Positions 1-10,738 of a DNA stretch of 64,000 nt are shown here, piece by piece (within the stretch, counting starts at the first letter, position 1; every line of letters begins with the position of its first letter). This stretch comes from Chlorokybus atmophyticus (taxonomy: Eukaryota; Streptophyta; Chlorokybophyceae; Chlorokybales; Chlorokybaceae): contig RHPI01003156.1 of NCBI GenBank assembly GCA_009103225.1, positions 164,537 through 228,536 on the forward strand. Reading direction: 5' to 3'. The translations under genes were made by a program, and so were the position numbers. A model generated the notes under the pieces. That model was not told where the DNA came from and did no database searches. It worked only from the letters and a program-made list of their open reading frames with translations.

Positions 1-1
1 A

Positions 2-130
2 CGCGCAACTCGCTATTTAGTGAAATGGAAAGGGTATGGCCCGGAACATAACAGTTGGGAGCCCGACAGGCATCTTACGCACTGCCGCGAGTTGCTTCGA
101 GCTTATTGGGATTCATGTCCTGTCCCATAA
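2..130 (+). CDS. Ty3/gypsy chromovirus pol, C-terminal chromodomain (5' end outside window)
   Basis: Frame 2 is open from the window edge to TAA at 128-130 and encodes 42 residues. It contains YLVKWKGYGPEHNSWEPDRH, the second half of a chromodomain: the aromatic-rich KWKGY strand and the SWEP strand. In chromoviruses this domain ends the integrase and steers insertion to marked chromatin. It is followed after ~135 bp by a polypurine tract and an LTR start, the expected order at the 3' end of such an element. Protease, RT, RNase H and integrase core must lie left of the window. No lesion is visible in this part, so the copy could be relatively young. Confidence 0.85.
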   Translation, partial: RATRYLVKWKGYGPEHNSWEPDRHLTHCRELLRAYWDSCPVP

Positions 131-264
131 ACTGTGGGCTTGGTTTTATGACAGACTGGCAGTGTAGTTTCATAACCACCCTGTCATTTCCTGCTATCTC
201 ACTTGTTACAATTACTCGAAATCAAGCCTGATCAACTTGAGTTCAACGAGGACGTTGAAAACCT

Positions 265-277
265 AAGTGGGGGGGAA
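265..277 (+). other. Polypurine tract of the left chromovirus
   Basis: A purine run (AAGTGGGGGGGAA) directly precedes TGTAACGGGA. It is the plus-strand primer site expected just before a 3' LTR. The same tract plus LTR start occurs on the minus strand at about 31,994-32,012, in the miniature LTR element. Confidence 0.75.
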
Positions 278-419
278 TGTAACGGGAGCAATAATAATAG
301 GGGTATTATTGCTACCTGAATAACACATTTTGTATGAATAAGTATTTAAATATGCTTATTTATACCTCTTTTCTACGGTTCCTCGCTTATTAAAGGCTAT
401 GATGCTTTATCATAGCTTA

Positions 420-444
420 AATATATATATATATATATATATAT
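420..444. repeat. (AT)n microsatellite
   Basis: About twelve AT dinucleotides inside the U3 part of the left LTR. Confidence 0.95.
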
Positions 445-514
445 CCCAATGGGTGTAGAACCGCTTATTCAAGCCTATTTAGTGTCACATTTGATATAAT
501 GTGATCACTATCTC

Positions 515-574
515 GTTAGGTACCTTACGATAGGTATCTTTGGATAGGTACCTTATCGATAGGTACCTTATCTG
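515..574. repeat. Four-fold ATAGGTACCTTA-like palindromic repeat
   Basis: Four close copies of a GATAGGTACCTTATC-like motif, each centred on the palindrome GGTACC (one copy has GGTATC), lie 100-160 bp upstream of the LTR TATA box. Their position in U3 suggests promoter or enhancer elements, but this is inference. Confidence 0.7.
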
Positions 575-677
575 ATCTGTGATTGGCATACGCTAGATTT
601 CCTAACTACCCTATCTGTAGGGTCGATGTCTAGCTGTGAGTTAATTATCGAGAGTTATATAGTTGATATACTCTTGA

Positions 678-685
678 TATAAAAG
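678..685 (+). promoter_or_regulatory. TATA box of the left LTR
   Basis: TATAAAAG lies 400 bp into the LTR, the same octamer as in the LTRs of the complete gypsy element at 16,673. Confidence 0.55.
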
Positions 686-700
686 GTCACATCAATCTGA

Positions 701-2483
701 TGTGGGGACTTTCAGTTCTCTGCTCAGTGGCGGCCACGCCGTTGAAAGGCTTGTCATAGGCGGTGTGGGTGTTGGGGTAGAGGATTGAAGGGGCACCGGC
801 GACGGTGGTGCTGCTACATGTGATGCTTATCAGAATTGGAATGATGCGTCGCGCGATTGACTGAGTCCCAATATCGCCCATTAAGGTAGCCGTGCCATGC
901 CGCGCTAGTCCCGAATAGCATCCACACACTGCACTGTAACTGGAAGCACGATAGGCCATGATGGTGCACTATTATATTCCTACAAATGGTCGCATAGCCA
1001 TGACATCTCAACAACCTCGTCATTTTGCAGCACCAAGTGTGAACTTAAGGAGTGGTGCATTTTAAGCGGCGTGTATGTCATGAGCTTTACGGCAAGCCCT
1101 TATATTAACCGCAGCTTGCCATAGGTTCAGGCCGGCAGCTTCACTGGCACATTGCGCCGGGTATGAAAGGGACGGTGCAAGTTTGAGAGCAGGCTTTGTG
1201 ACTTCTTGCTAGGGCCACAAACAATGCCAACGTGTATATATTATCCCACACAACACTTAAAAATATCATGCCGGCTAGGCATCATTAGCGCCGTAGTGTC
1301 AGTTACTATCCCGCACCATGCAATCACTTGCAACACAATTAGGGCTGCGGCATGCTCAGCCTTGCAGCAAGAAGCAGGCAAAACATCGTAAATATGCGTA
1401 GTACATAAGTGCCTTGCACGCGCCAACGCCGTACTAACTACTTCATAACTTTGCTCAATACGAAGCATGCCGTGCTCATCGCAAATGGCAATGAGCATAA
1501 ATAGTATATATGCCCTTAAATGAGACTAAGAATTCCAAGTGGGCGCAACATGCGAGGTAAATGTTGTGACATGCACATACTCTATGAACCCACATGCTTA
1601 TAAACCCTTGTACCTACAAAGGCTATGCCATCACAGTGTGGATATCTCTAAATATGATCACGTTGCAATCTGATGGTCGCGAACTTGTAGACAATATGTT
1701 GCCAGCAATAATGTGGTGTCGTGTAGTGATGAATTTCATCGAATGCATGCGCATTAATTGTGACATCAAAATGGCATTGTGAGTGTAACCCACTTAAGTC
1801 TTTTTATACGCGCAATATCTCATCACCCGTTACCATGATTTATGATAGCCGAGTTATGAGCTTAAGCTAGGGTTTGATTGTCACTTCTATGCTATAGTAT
1901 ACTCATCAACCCATCACCTGGCATGCATATGCTAGGTGCAGCTTGCACAAACCTTTGTCCGAGGTTATTGCGTGCAAAGTCATAAGCCTACCGCTATTTA
2001 CAAAGCTTGCCAGCCACCCACACGTTGTCGCTGACATTGTGCCATGCGCTTAAATAACACATACTGGCATTCTTCTCGCAACCAACGAGCTTGCACACCT
2101 GCGACTAGCACATGTGAGACATGCGTGCTACATGCTTTCGTGTGTAAATGAGCGTGTGCCATGTGCACACGCCTGCACCTACAAGCACAAACACATACCG
2201 TGTGTCTTTGTGTTAATGCATCTGATAGACTCCACGCACATTTTCGTAGTGACCATCACCGCTGTAGTATGCCCAGTATTTGCAAGCGAGTTTGGTCTTG
2301 CACTTGTGGCACCAAGCATTAAGGTTGGGGACGCGGTGTATCCACTAAATGCGGTTCAGCGGGGGCGTCTTCTACAACCCCGTAAACAGCAGCCTCGAGC
2401 GGAAAGACTTGCACACATTAACGCTATTAAGAAGTTTCTGCACAAGCAGCAATACAGTCGATGAACTGGCACCACCAGCACAC
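701..2483. other. No recognisable gene
   Basis: Only short overlapping open frames (60-116 codons) on both strands, none with a recognisable domain or splice pattern. The first part may still be LTR. From about 2,110 the sequence becomes rich in CA/TG dinucleotides. I see no RNA gene and no repeat shared with the rest of the window. Confidence 0.5.
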
Positions 2484-2720
2484 ATGCACTTATGCTCGCG
2501 CGCGCGCACACGCATGCACGCGCGCACACGTGCACACTCTACGACATCCATACGCAGGACAGAGACAGGTACAGAGTCAGTCGACATTGGCAAACGACAT
2601 GCACTCTCACATGCATGCGTACAATCACCATTGATAGTGGTTGATGGCGGAGGTGATGGCAATTGCGATCGTGGTGATGGTGATGGCGGTGGTGGTGGTG
2701 GCGGCCGCTGAGCAAGCAAA
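2484..2720. repeat. Low-complexity tract: CG/CA alternation and GGTGAT-type triplets
   Basis: 2,495-2,545 alternates purine and pyrimidine (CGCGCGCACACG type). 2,638-2,705 is a run of GGT/GAT/GGC triplets. Long open frames here in several readings come from the repeats, not from genes. Confidence 0.85.
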
Positions 2721-4135
2721 GGGACGGCATATCATGCACTTCATGACATCCACATACGCTATGATGCGGTATGTAATACGATGGTTGAAAATCACAATGA
2801 CCTCCTTCACCTTTCAGCGGCATAAGATTGATAATGTTGGCTTTAAAAGCCATCGACTGCGTCGCAAATTTTACACGGTGACTGACTAAGGACTGAGGGA
2901 CTGACTGGTGCCTGAGCCTGCCTGAGCTGCCTGTCGCTGCCTGAAATATTACTTTTGGACTGTTGGGTTTGCCGTTGGCTTAAGTGGACTGACGCAGACG
3001 GCCGCGGGCCGAAAGTGGTTGTCAGTGGCACTAACCGGCCGAGCGTCGTCAACCAGTTACCCTTTGGTCGATGTGCACAGACGGCCGTTAGCCGGTAGTT
3101 ACGGACAGCTGACAGCAATAGCCGGCAGTTTCTTTGCCGTTGCACTGCTGTTAATATGTGACCCTTGCCGTTTGACAAAAGTTGGCAATTCTTGCCGTAA
3201 GCCAACACTAACATGCCATGCAGCTTGTACAAACCTTGGACTGATTGTTTAGTCTTGCACCTAAAAGCCCACAATATATACAATGTACGGGCAGTGGTGA
3301 GAGTATGTCCACTTACAACTAAGCAGCCGACTTGCGCATGACTACCCTATAATATTGAGTCTAGCTGTCGGACTCATGCGCAGCTTGTCAACCCGTGGTG
3401 CCTGCCTCAGAACTCCTCCTCAAACCCCCTCCACCTGTTCCTCCTCCGACAAGTCTTCTGCTTCAACGCCGGAGTCATCTTCATCCGCTGCCTCGCTCGC
3501 TGACAGTACAGCGGCTACTTCGTTCTTCAGCTTGAATGTCAGCGCCTCGCCGTGCACGCGCATGCGCTTGATGGTCGCTTTGAGAGTGACCACCTGCATT
3601 TGGTAATGCTGTAAGATTGGCGTGCTGCCAGAGGACTAGCCCATCAGCATACACACGCTTACCTCGTCTTCCGCTTTGTTGCACTCCGCCAAGCAGACAG
3701 TCAGCCTGCCGCGCTGCTCTTGGTTCACTCTGACCAACATGGCAATGAGCAAGCATACTGCTTAATTACCGCTGGAAACATTAAATGAGGTCATGGATTA
3801 CCCGTTCGTGGTACTCCACAGCTTCTCTTTTGCGACTTGTGAGCTCCCGCAAGTAGAAATAGGCTGTGCATTTGCGAGATTGGTCATGCTGTTCATGTGC
3901 ATGACACTGGAGGTTGTGCATGAGGGTGTGCATGTCGTATTGACAATGTATGTCAAGTGCAAGATACTTGAGGCTGTGCATGTGCAAGATAAAAGAACCC
4001 TAGCATGTGGCATTGACAGTGCATCGTAACCCACCTTGGTTATGCCAGTCTTGTTTGGTCCCTTCAATCATGTCGCCGTGGTCGCAGCTGCTGGTGGGTC
4101 GGATTTTCTTAGAGGCAGTATTGTGGTGTGCCTTT

Positions 4136-4847
4136 GCCCACTCGGAGGGGGAGCCCTGTAAGATATCGCTCGAGTCACTGTTGTCATTGGATGTGCCCTT
4201 GGTAGTCTTATTGCGGTTTGACACCGAGGACACCCCTCCGGCACCCTGCCCGCCCTGTGCGAACATGGAATGCATCCCGGACCTCGACCACAATGCCCAC
4301 TACGCCCCTGGCAGCGCCGCCAACGATCTTCCAAACGCCACATACCCTCGGCATCACGCCCCTGTAAGGGCATAGCTTGGCGGAGCTATCAATGGTGTTT
4401 TCATGCGCAGGGGGACTGACATTGCCAGAGTTGTCAATGGTACGAACTGCCATTGCCATTGTACAAAGGTACCATTTCAATGGTACCTTNTCGCCCACTC
4501 GGAGGGGGAAGCCCTATAAGATATCGCCCGAGTCACTGTTGTCATTGGCTGTGCCCTTGGTAGGCATGGTGGGGTTTGACACCGAGGACACACCTCCGGC
4601 ACCCTGCCCGCCCTGTGCGAACATGGAATTTATCCCGGACCTCGACCACAATGCCCACTACGCCCCTGGCAGCGCCGCCAACGATCCTCCAAACGCCACA
4701 TACCCTCGGCATCACGCCCCTGTAAGGGCATAGCTTGGCGGAGCTATCAATGGTGTTTTCATGCGCAGGGGGACTGACATTGCCAGAGTTGTCAATGGTA
4801 CGAACTGCCATTGCCATTGTACAAAGGTACCATTTCAATGGTACCTT
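4136..4847 (+). repeat. ~357-bp tandem duplication joined by a single N
   Basis: 4,136-4,489 and 4,493-4,847 are near-identical, with a single N at 4,490 between them. Copy B of the element (30,500-30,850) has only one unit. The units differ at several bases, so this is either a real copy-A duplication or two haplotypes/contigs placed side by side. Confidence 0.85.
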
Positions 4848-4955
4848 TTGGCAAAGGCATCTTCGTACCATTCAAACGGTTCAATTAGGAATTAAGAGAC
4901 TCACCCTGGACGTGCAATGGCTCGATCGTACCATAATAATGGTGCGACGGAGCCA
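4780..4955 (+). promoter_or_regulatory. GTACCAT/ATGGTAC repeat cluster upstream of the transposase
   Basis: Direct and inverted copies of GGTACCATT, CGTACCAT and ATGGTACGA, e.g. GATCGTACCATAATAATGGT at 4,923-4,942. Copy B keeps the cluster at 30,790-30,960, and a related cluster lies between the divergent genes at 13,640-13,800. It could be a promoter or a transposase binding site. Confidence 0.5.
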
Positions 4956-5092
4956 GTGAATGGCGGCCAAGTTTCCCGCCTCTGGCATGCAAGGGTAGCG
5001 GTGGCGGTGGCGGCGGCGGCGGCGGGTGTGCGTGTTGCTGGATATGATGCAGGTTACATTGGCGACACCTGTGTCGACGTTAGTAGTGAGAT

Positions 5093-8000
5093 ATGGGAGT
5101 CCTTTGTCCGTATTGCCACATGCGCTTCGCCACACGCAGCTCGGTCTACATGCACATTATTAGCAGCAGGGTGTGCAAGCAGATCAAGCTGTATGTCGGC
5201 CAGCGTCCATTACAGTACGATGCGGGTCATGTTGAACCGGGGAGTTCGATCCAGGATGCTCACATGCTTGATGCTGAAGGATTCCTCCAGGAGACACACG
5301 CACAGCAGCAACTGGAGGAGGAGGAAGTAAACGAGAGCTTTCGATGTGTGCGTGTGCCTGAGAAACCTGTGTGGCACGCCAACATGGAAGTGGAGGCGTC
5401 CTTTCGCACGCGTCGGAATCCAGGTGGTATGGCTCGGAGCATGCTCTTGCAGTGGCATTCGTGCAGTGCAACAACGGCCAAGGCCTGTCGGCCTCCGACA
5501 TGGGGCGGATCATCAAGTGCATCCGAAATGCACACTTCCTGACGGAAGAGCTCCAGTGGGAGACCGGTGTGCATGCGGCCAGCTACCTCCGGACCACGAT
5601 TGCTTTCTCTCAGTCTGAGGTGTGTTCACGGTGTGCGGTGCATGTGCTTCAACCATCAGAGCCATGTCACATATGCACATGCGAGTGTGCTGCCGTATCA
5701 GAACTACGTGACGGCTGACCTGCGCAAGCCTGGAGACCCTGAGGATCAGGACATCTGCGTCACATATATGCCGGCCAAGGTCTGTGAAATGCAGTACCTA
5801 ATGCAGTATCGATGCAGTATCTATTCTGAGGCCAGCATAGTAAGTAATGCTCTTGGTCGGAGCAGGTATGGCTCGCGCGGTTGTATGGCAATCCACATGC
5901 CGCCAATGGCTTCAATCTCCAGTATACTGATGACGAGCACAGCTTTGGCCATCCTTCCACGGGCGATTGGTGGAAGGTTGTGGAGGTGGATTTGAGGAGA
6001 GAGGTGGGGGAAGCGTCATACTTGGCGCCTGCCATTCTGTACAGTGACAAGACCACGCTGGACAGCGCGGGCAAGCGCTCTGGCTACCCTCTGATGGCAT
6101 CGCTTGCCAACTACAGTTGGGACATGTATGCTAGCAACATGGGGGTTGTTATGATAGCGCTTCTGCCGGTGGTTCACGCAGTGGCCGGGCATCCCACCTG
6201 GGCGCAGGGCAAGGAATCGTTCTCCATTCGGAAACGTGAGATTTTTCATGACGCTTTGAATGTAGTGTTAGGGGATGTGAAGCGGGCGAGTTGGGAAGGT
6301 CTGCAGCTCATCGACCCGAATGGCATCGAGCGTCGTGTGTTTCCCGCGCTTGCCAACTACATCAGCGATTTGCAGGTAGTGGGCATGAATGGTTGTAACC
6401 GGATGCAGCCCGCCAGCAAACAGTGCATGGAGGATGTTGTCAGTAGAACATCTGAGTTTGTCGTGTTGTAGGAGACTGCCACACTCGCACGCACTGTGTC
6501 GGGCAACCAAACACGACATCCTTGCGTTGTTTGTCTCGTCACCAAATCAGATCTGTTGGAGATGGATGAGGACCGGGAATTGAGAACCGAGGCCTTCAAC
6601 ACACCAGCAATACGTCAGCTGCGGGCGGACCTGCATAGCGGTGTTAGGAATGCACGCCAGACAGCCAAGGCTTTCAAAGAGCAGCACTCCATGCATGTCG
6701 AGGAGGTAATTGTCAAACTATCGGCATTCGTCAGGATGAATGGCTTTCCGTGAAACCAGGCAATGTGGTTTGGCAACAGAATGCACTGTGGGGTTGGCGA
6801 CAGTCGCGGGTGCCGGGAGCTGACTGCTACTCTCGTTTTGCCCCTGACGCAATGCATGTGCTGGGAGGCATCATTGACCACCTGCTTGCTGCTGTGTACG
6901 ACGCCGCGAAGGAACGAATGCGTCCATCCACGAGACAAATTCCGCAGGCCAGGCACGTCTTTGGTGTTGCTTTTGTGTTGAACACAAAAGCCAACAACAC
7001 GTGCTCACGAGCAGATGTGCACAGGCTGAATGCATGCAAGGTGACTCTGCGGGTTTCGCACTTCAAGGCACCCACAAGCATAGTAGATTTCTTCCTGTCC
7101 GACCACTCCTTTCAGGTGGTGGAGATAGTGGCGGTGCTGCAGCTGCTGCCGGTCCTCGCAGACGGTTTGCTACTCGACAGTGAGGGCAACGATTTCTTCA
7201 CCAATGATGCCGCATCGCTTGCCCAGTGGAACAAGAAGTTGCTCAAGGCGCATGAACACACAAGAGAGACCCTGACCACAGCCGACAACGAGCTGGCTGC
7301 CTTCAAAGCTGCAGTGTTGCATCCGCTATTGTCGTCATATTCAGCACAGAAGTCAGGTTGGAAGATCGAGAAGATGCATCAGCTCACTCATTTTGGGCCG
7401 GCAATTGTCAGCAGTGGACACCCGAATTGGTTCAGCGCCAACCGCATGGAGCAGACGCACGCCCAAAATATTAAATGGTGGGCGCGTGGTGGCAACAACC
7501 GAGACTACCAGGCACGTATCATGAAGGCATGAAGCTGTGCGAAATATGTGAGAGAGGATGGCATGGTCGTGGATCCCGAGATGCGCTCGGTCATGGCGCA
7601 AGCGCGGCAGCAGTGCTGTAATGTCATGGAGAAGACGGACAAGTTGCTACGGATGGATGTGCTGACAAGGAGGGAGTCCAGCCCGTACAGGAGCGGATCT
7701 GCTCGTAGCTGCCAAGTCGCCTTGAAGACTCCATTCGCCGACAAGCTGCCTGCCACCCTGGACAGCTGGTTGAGGAGGGAACAACTGGAGTTGGCTGACG
7801 GGTGGCGTGCTGTTTGCGTGGTGAACGGAGGCGCAGCGGTGTACATGACATCAGGAGTTAGTATGGCGCGCGCAACTGGGATGTTCCATGGGCGGCCTTG
7901 GTTCTCTACACTTGAGTTGGAAGGTGATGAGGACGGTGTTGACGTGACGTGGTGGGCTCAGGCACTCCTTTTTCTGCGCGTGGTGGTGTGGTGGTGGTAG

Positions 8001-8238
8001 CGGCGAGCGCGTGTGGAAGGAGGTTGTGTTTGTCCGCTGGTACACGATGCTGGATGTGACGAGCGACACAAAGTGCATTGCTCTGGAATGGGAAAAGCGT
8101 CGAGGCGGTCCACATCTTGATGTCGTGACTCTGGAGCAAGTAAAAGGCATTGTCCAGCTGCTCCCCATGTTTGATAAGGACAGCGCCCGTGTACAAGAGG
8201 GCAAGTATTGGGTGAACGTTCACTGCACTTCCACGTGA
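5093..8238 (+). pseudogene. Plavaka/CACTA-like DDE transposase (copy A, damaged)
   Basis: The first ATG after the repeat cluster opens a C2HC-type finger (CPYCHMRF...H...C). Later blocks match my memory of the Plavaka (EnSpm/CACTA-like) transposase: GDWWKVVEVDL, then LYSDKTTLDSAGKRSGYP with the first catalytic Asp, a FPALANYISDLQ block, a zinc-like PCVVCLV, then FAPDAMHVLGG with a second acidic residue, and KIEKMHQLTHF...MEQTHAQNIKW near the end. Introns fit: 5,620-5,701 (82 bp) and 6,376-6,471 (96 bp, CAG|GTAGTG to TTGTAG), both phase 0; the second removes what looks like a nonsense codon. Lesions: +2 nt near 5,366-5,374 compared with copy B, a frameshift near 6,745-6,753, TGA at 7,530-7,532, and a frame change near 7,980-8,010. 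The C-terminal part (7,548-8,238) is open apart from that. It would cut and paste the element in the nucleus; this copy is probably inactive. Confidence 0.75.
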
Positions 8239-8456
8239 CACATGTACTTGTCTCACTACTCTGAGTTTGGAGCATATCAGTAAGTTAGGCATTGCTAATC
8301 GTATGCTAAGACTTTTGCATGTGGATGTGTACAATACCGGGCAGCTATCACTGCACAACTGTCACCACAATCGAATGATCCATGCAACATTCAACAATCA
8401 GTCCGCCGTGTGGCATTAAGCATCAATACAGTGCACTACACTTAAGCCTCATAGTT

Positions 8457-9225
8457 TCATGACACAGGAGGGTAGTCACAGCGCATATCCATTGTTTCAA
8501 GCATGAGACGCCCTATGCACTCCGCCATTGCGGGAGGAACTGTATTCGCTATGAAAACGGCCGAGGTCATCCATGGCACTCCCAGCGCTGTTTGCCACGC
8601 AGCAATGCCGCCCCTGGTGCTTAGAAGGCCATAGACCGGGTATATCTGGTGTGGCGCGTTTGATGTCACGATTGTCTTCTTCGCGCTAGCGGACAGGCGA
8701 TAGCAGTCCAACTGCCTTGCCCGCGTGCGAGCAGCGTGCTGGTGGGGTAGCTACCACTGGCTGTATCTTAAACAGACGGTGTCGGAAAGTTGATAGGCTA
8801 AACATCGTGCCACAAAGGGACAGATTGGGTCTGAATGAGGAAGCTGCTCCTGGCACATTCTCAATCACAAACTTGACCTGGCTTGCAAGCAGCATACGTC
8901 GGACGAGCGGTATCATATCCTGGTGTCTCCAGGATGTGCCATGTGCCGCCCGTTGAGGTGCCGGGATAGCACCTGAATAGGCATGACATGGTGGACTGGC
9001 CCAGATGAGCTCGTTCTCGCTTAGCTCTCCTGCACTCAGGGTGCATACATCGCGGTGTATGAAGGGCAGTGGGTACTCGGAGGAGGGACTTATGTCCATC
9101 CCGGTCACGTCAAAGCCTGCGTGGTATAGACCGACACTGGCACCGCCACCGCCGCAGAATAGGTCGAGTGCCCTTGGTGTGCGTGTGCGTCCCAGCTTGT
9201 TGTCAAATGGCGTGTATGTGGTCAA
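8457..9225 (-). pseudogene. DNA (cytosine-5) methyltransferase, one frameshift
   Basis: The 179-residue upstream frame has the C5-MTase signature motifs in order: DLFCGGGG (21-28, SAM binding), ASPPC with catalytic Cys80, ENV (122-124) and RHRLF (148-152). The C-terminal motif (TVPPAMAECIGRLML) lies in the next frame at 8,457-8,711. The two frames overlap at 8,686-8,711, so one indel or sequencing error separates them. Total length, about 250 residues, suits the compact phage/virus-like MTases without regulatory domains. It ends convergently ~220 bp from the transposase end. It would methylate cytosine in DNA; the target sequence cannot be inferred. Insertion of such genes in retrotransposons is known from some algae and dinoflagellates (de Mendoza et al., from memory); a DNA-transposon setting would be different. 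Confidence 0.8.
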
Positions 9226-9570
9226 GGCTGGCCGTGGTGCTGGCCAGACACTAACAATGATGCCGTCCGGGCTTACTTTGAGTAGTACAAGGATACTCGC
9301 ATACTACCACGATCGTAGAATAATACTGTGCTGTCATGCCATGAAATCCATAGCGCTATCCGAGTTTGTTGCTGTCAACCACGCTATAATCCAGCGAGGT
9401 ATGCAAGCCATGCACTGACTCATGCGCCGGGCAGTCATCATACACATGTACAGCCAATGCTTCTAACAACAGCAGATCTCTGGTGCACCATGCACCATGC
9501 TGCAACTATACATGTACCTACATGGTTCACAGGAAGCCAACACAAAACTACAATACATGCACAATTGGCA
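9226..9570. other. Spacer between methyltransferase and cysteine-rich gene
   Basis: No domain recognised on either strand. Since both flanking genes run on -, this holds the methyltransferase promoter and the 3' end of the cysteine-rich gene. Confidence 0.4.
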
Positions 9571-10710
9571 TCAAGGCGAGGGCCAAATCACCGCCGACAC
9601 GTTGGCGTCTTGCATCAGGCGTGGCGACCAAAACGGGTGAGGTTGCTTGCAGAATGGACACGCTTGTAGATTTTTTGATTTATTTGCCACAGTCTTCTGA
9701 TGTGCTATGATGCAGACATGGCACATCGCTTTCTTGTCACAGGGCGTCTCCCCATCCGCTGGGGGGGGTGGCTCTTCAATGCGACAAATCAGCACACATG
9801 GTGCACGCGGGTGTGCAAGCTGCCTGTGCCACCAAACTCGGTTATCGCGTCGCAGGCCTAGCGACTCCCATCTGAATGGCGCAGCATAACGCTCCACTGC
9901 CTGCTCGATCACCTGACGCCCATCTGCCGCCATACACCACCTGCTGGTCTTGGTGGTCTCGTCCAGCATGCGTTCATCCAGGCCCTCGACATGGCTGTCG
10001 TCACTCGTGTACTCCCCCGCATCGTCATTTTCTTCGAGCTTCCATAAAATTAGCTCGACGTGCCGTATGACACACAGCCACTACCAGCCAAAGCATGCCA
10101 AGTACAGCTCGAATGGTTTTACTTGCCACCCAGTATGTTTGCTCAGGTAGTGGCCCACATCTCGACCCGCATAGGTCGACATCGACAGGTACATCTGCTG
10201 CAGCAGGTCGAAGTTCTGCTCCGCAGATAGCTCTTGCACATTGCCGGGTTGCTGCGGCAGCAACATTACCATCATATCGAGGACGGCGAGGGGCAACAAT
10301 GTACTACGGATGGCCATATCGTGTATGGGTTCCAACCACGGCCAATCCCCAGAGGTCTGTTTAGACCGCATTCTCCGCGTTTGCTCCTAATTATTGCAAA
10401 CTTTCGTCACCCACCTCGAGGCATGCCGCATGCGGTGATGCATCGCGTCTTGGGCGTACTGTAGGGTGATCAACTCCTTTGCACTACGAGTCAGCCCCCC
10501 AAAGCGTCTGCGCGTCGGTGCTTTGAGCTTAGGCAGCTCGTGCCGCACCGGCTGTCTCTCTGGATGATGCTAAGCAGCCACTTGACGCTGTAAACCCGCC
10601 TGTGCCTACTCAGGACACACAGTCAGCCCCAGTGAGGCTTCAAGGCGCTGTGCTTCTTCTGATATTGTAACGATGCCTCACCTTTCCTTTTTTGGTCATG
10701 TTAGCGTCCT
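9571..10710 (-). pseudogene. Unknown cysteine-rich protein with in-frame stop
   Basis: The frames 10,371-10,081 and 9,969-9,571 are in the same register and are joined by open sequence; only TAG at 10,081-10,083 breaks them (about 266 residues together). The C-terminal part has a zinc-binding-like pattern: CVLIC, then CDKKAMCHVC and ACPFCKQPHPFW. An acidic stretch (EENDDAGEYTSDDSH) lies before it. Further exons are likely upstream: ATGACCAAAAAAGGAAAG followed by GTGAGG at about 10,697-10,680, and a basic exon (KLKAPTRRRFGGLTRSAKEL) at about 10,400-10,560. No family recognised. It sits between methyltransferase and OTU gene on the same strand and is probably part of the same element. The stop may be damage or an unseen intron. 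Confidence 0.45.
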
Positions 10711-10738
10711 ATGTTCCAACAACCTTCTTCTTTTTTTT

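Larger units (their letters stand above)
278..700 (+). mobile_element. 3' LTR of the left chromovirus (right end not resolved)
   Basis: The LTR starts with TG at 278 directly after the polypurine tract. It holds an AT microsatellite, a cluster of ATAGGTACCTTA repeats and a TATA box at 678-685. No second LTR of this element is in the window, so the CA end cannot be fixed. The 700 end is only a minimum estimate, placed just past the TATA box; the R and U5 parts probably extend further. Confidence 0.6.
2861..5935 (+). repeat. Left arm of the transposon, copy A (paired with 29,241-31,920)
   Basis: Collinear with copy B from the CACGGTGACTGAC terminus through a CGGCCG-rich subterminal part (3,000-3,130), a non-coding leader and the first transposase exons. 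Homology stops near 5,932, where copy B is cut by a miniature LTR element. 2,885-4,900 has no coherent long frame and serves as terminal/leader DNA. CACTA-type elements commonly have long subterminal repeat regions that bind transposase; the repeated ACGGCCG and CCGGCAG motifs may play that part (inference). Confidence 0.8.

Noticed and set aside
687-1782. Several open frames of 60-90 codons on both strands
   Set aside because: They overlap each other, show no domain, no splice pattern and no copy elsewhere in the window.
2349-2889. Frames rich in Gly, His or Val/Ala over the triplet repeat
   Set aside because: All reading frames are open because of the GGT/GAT repeat; composition is repeat-driven.
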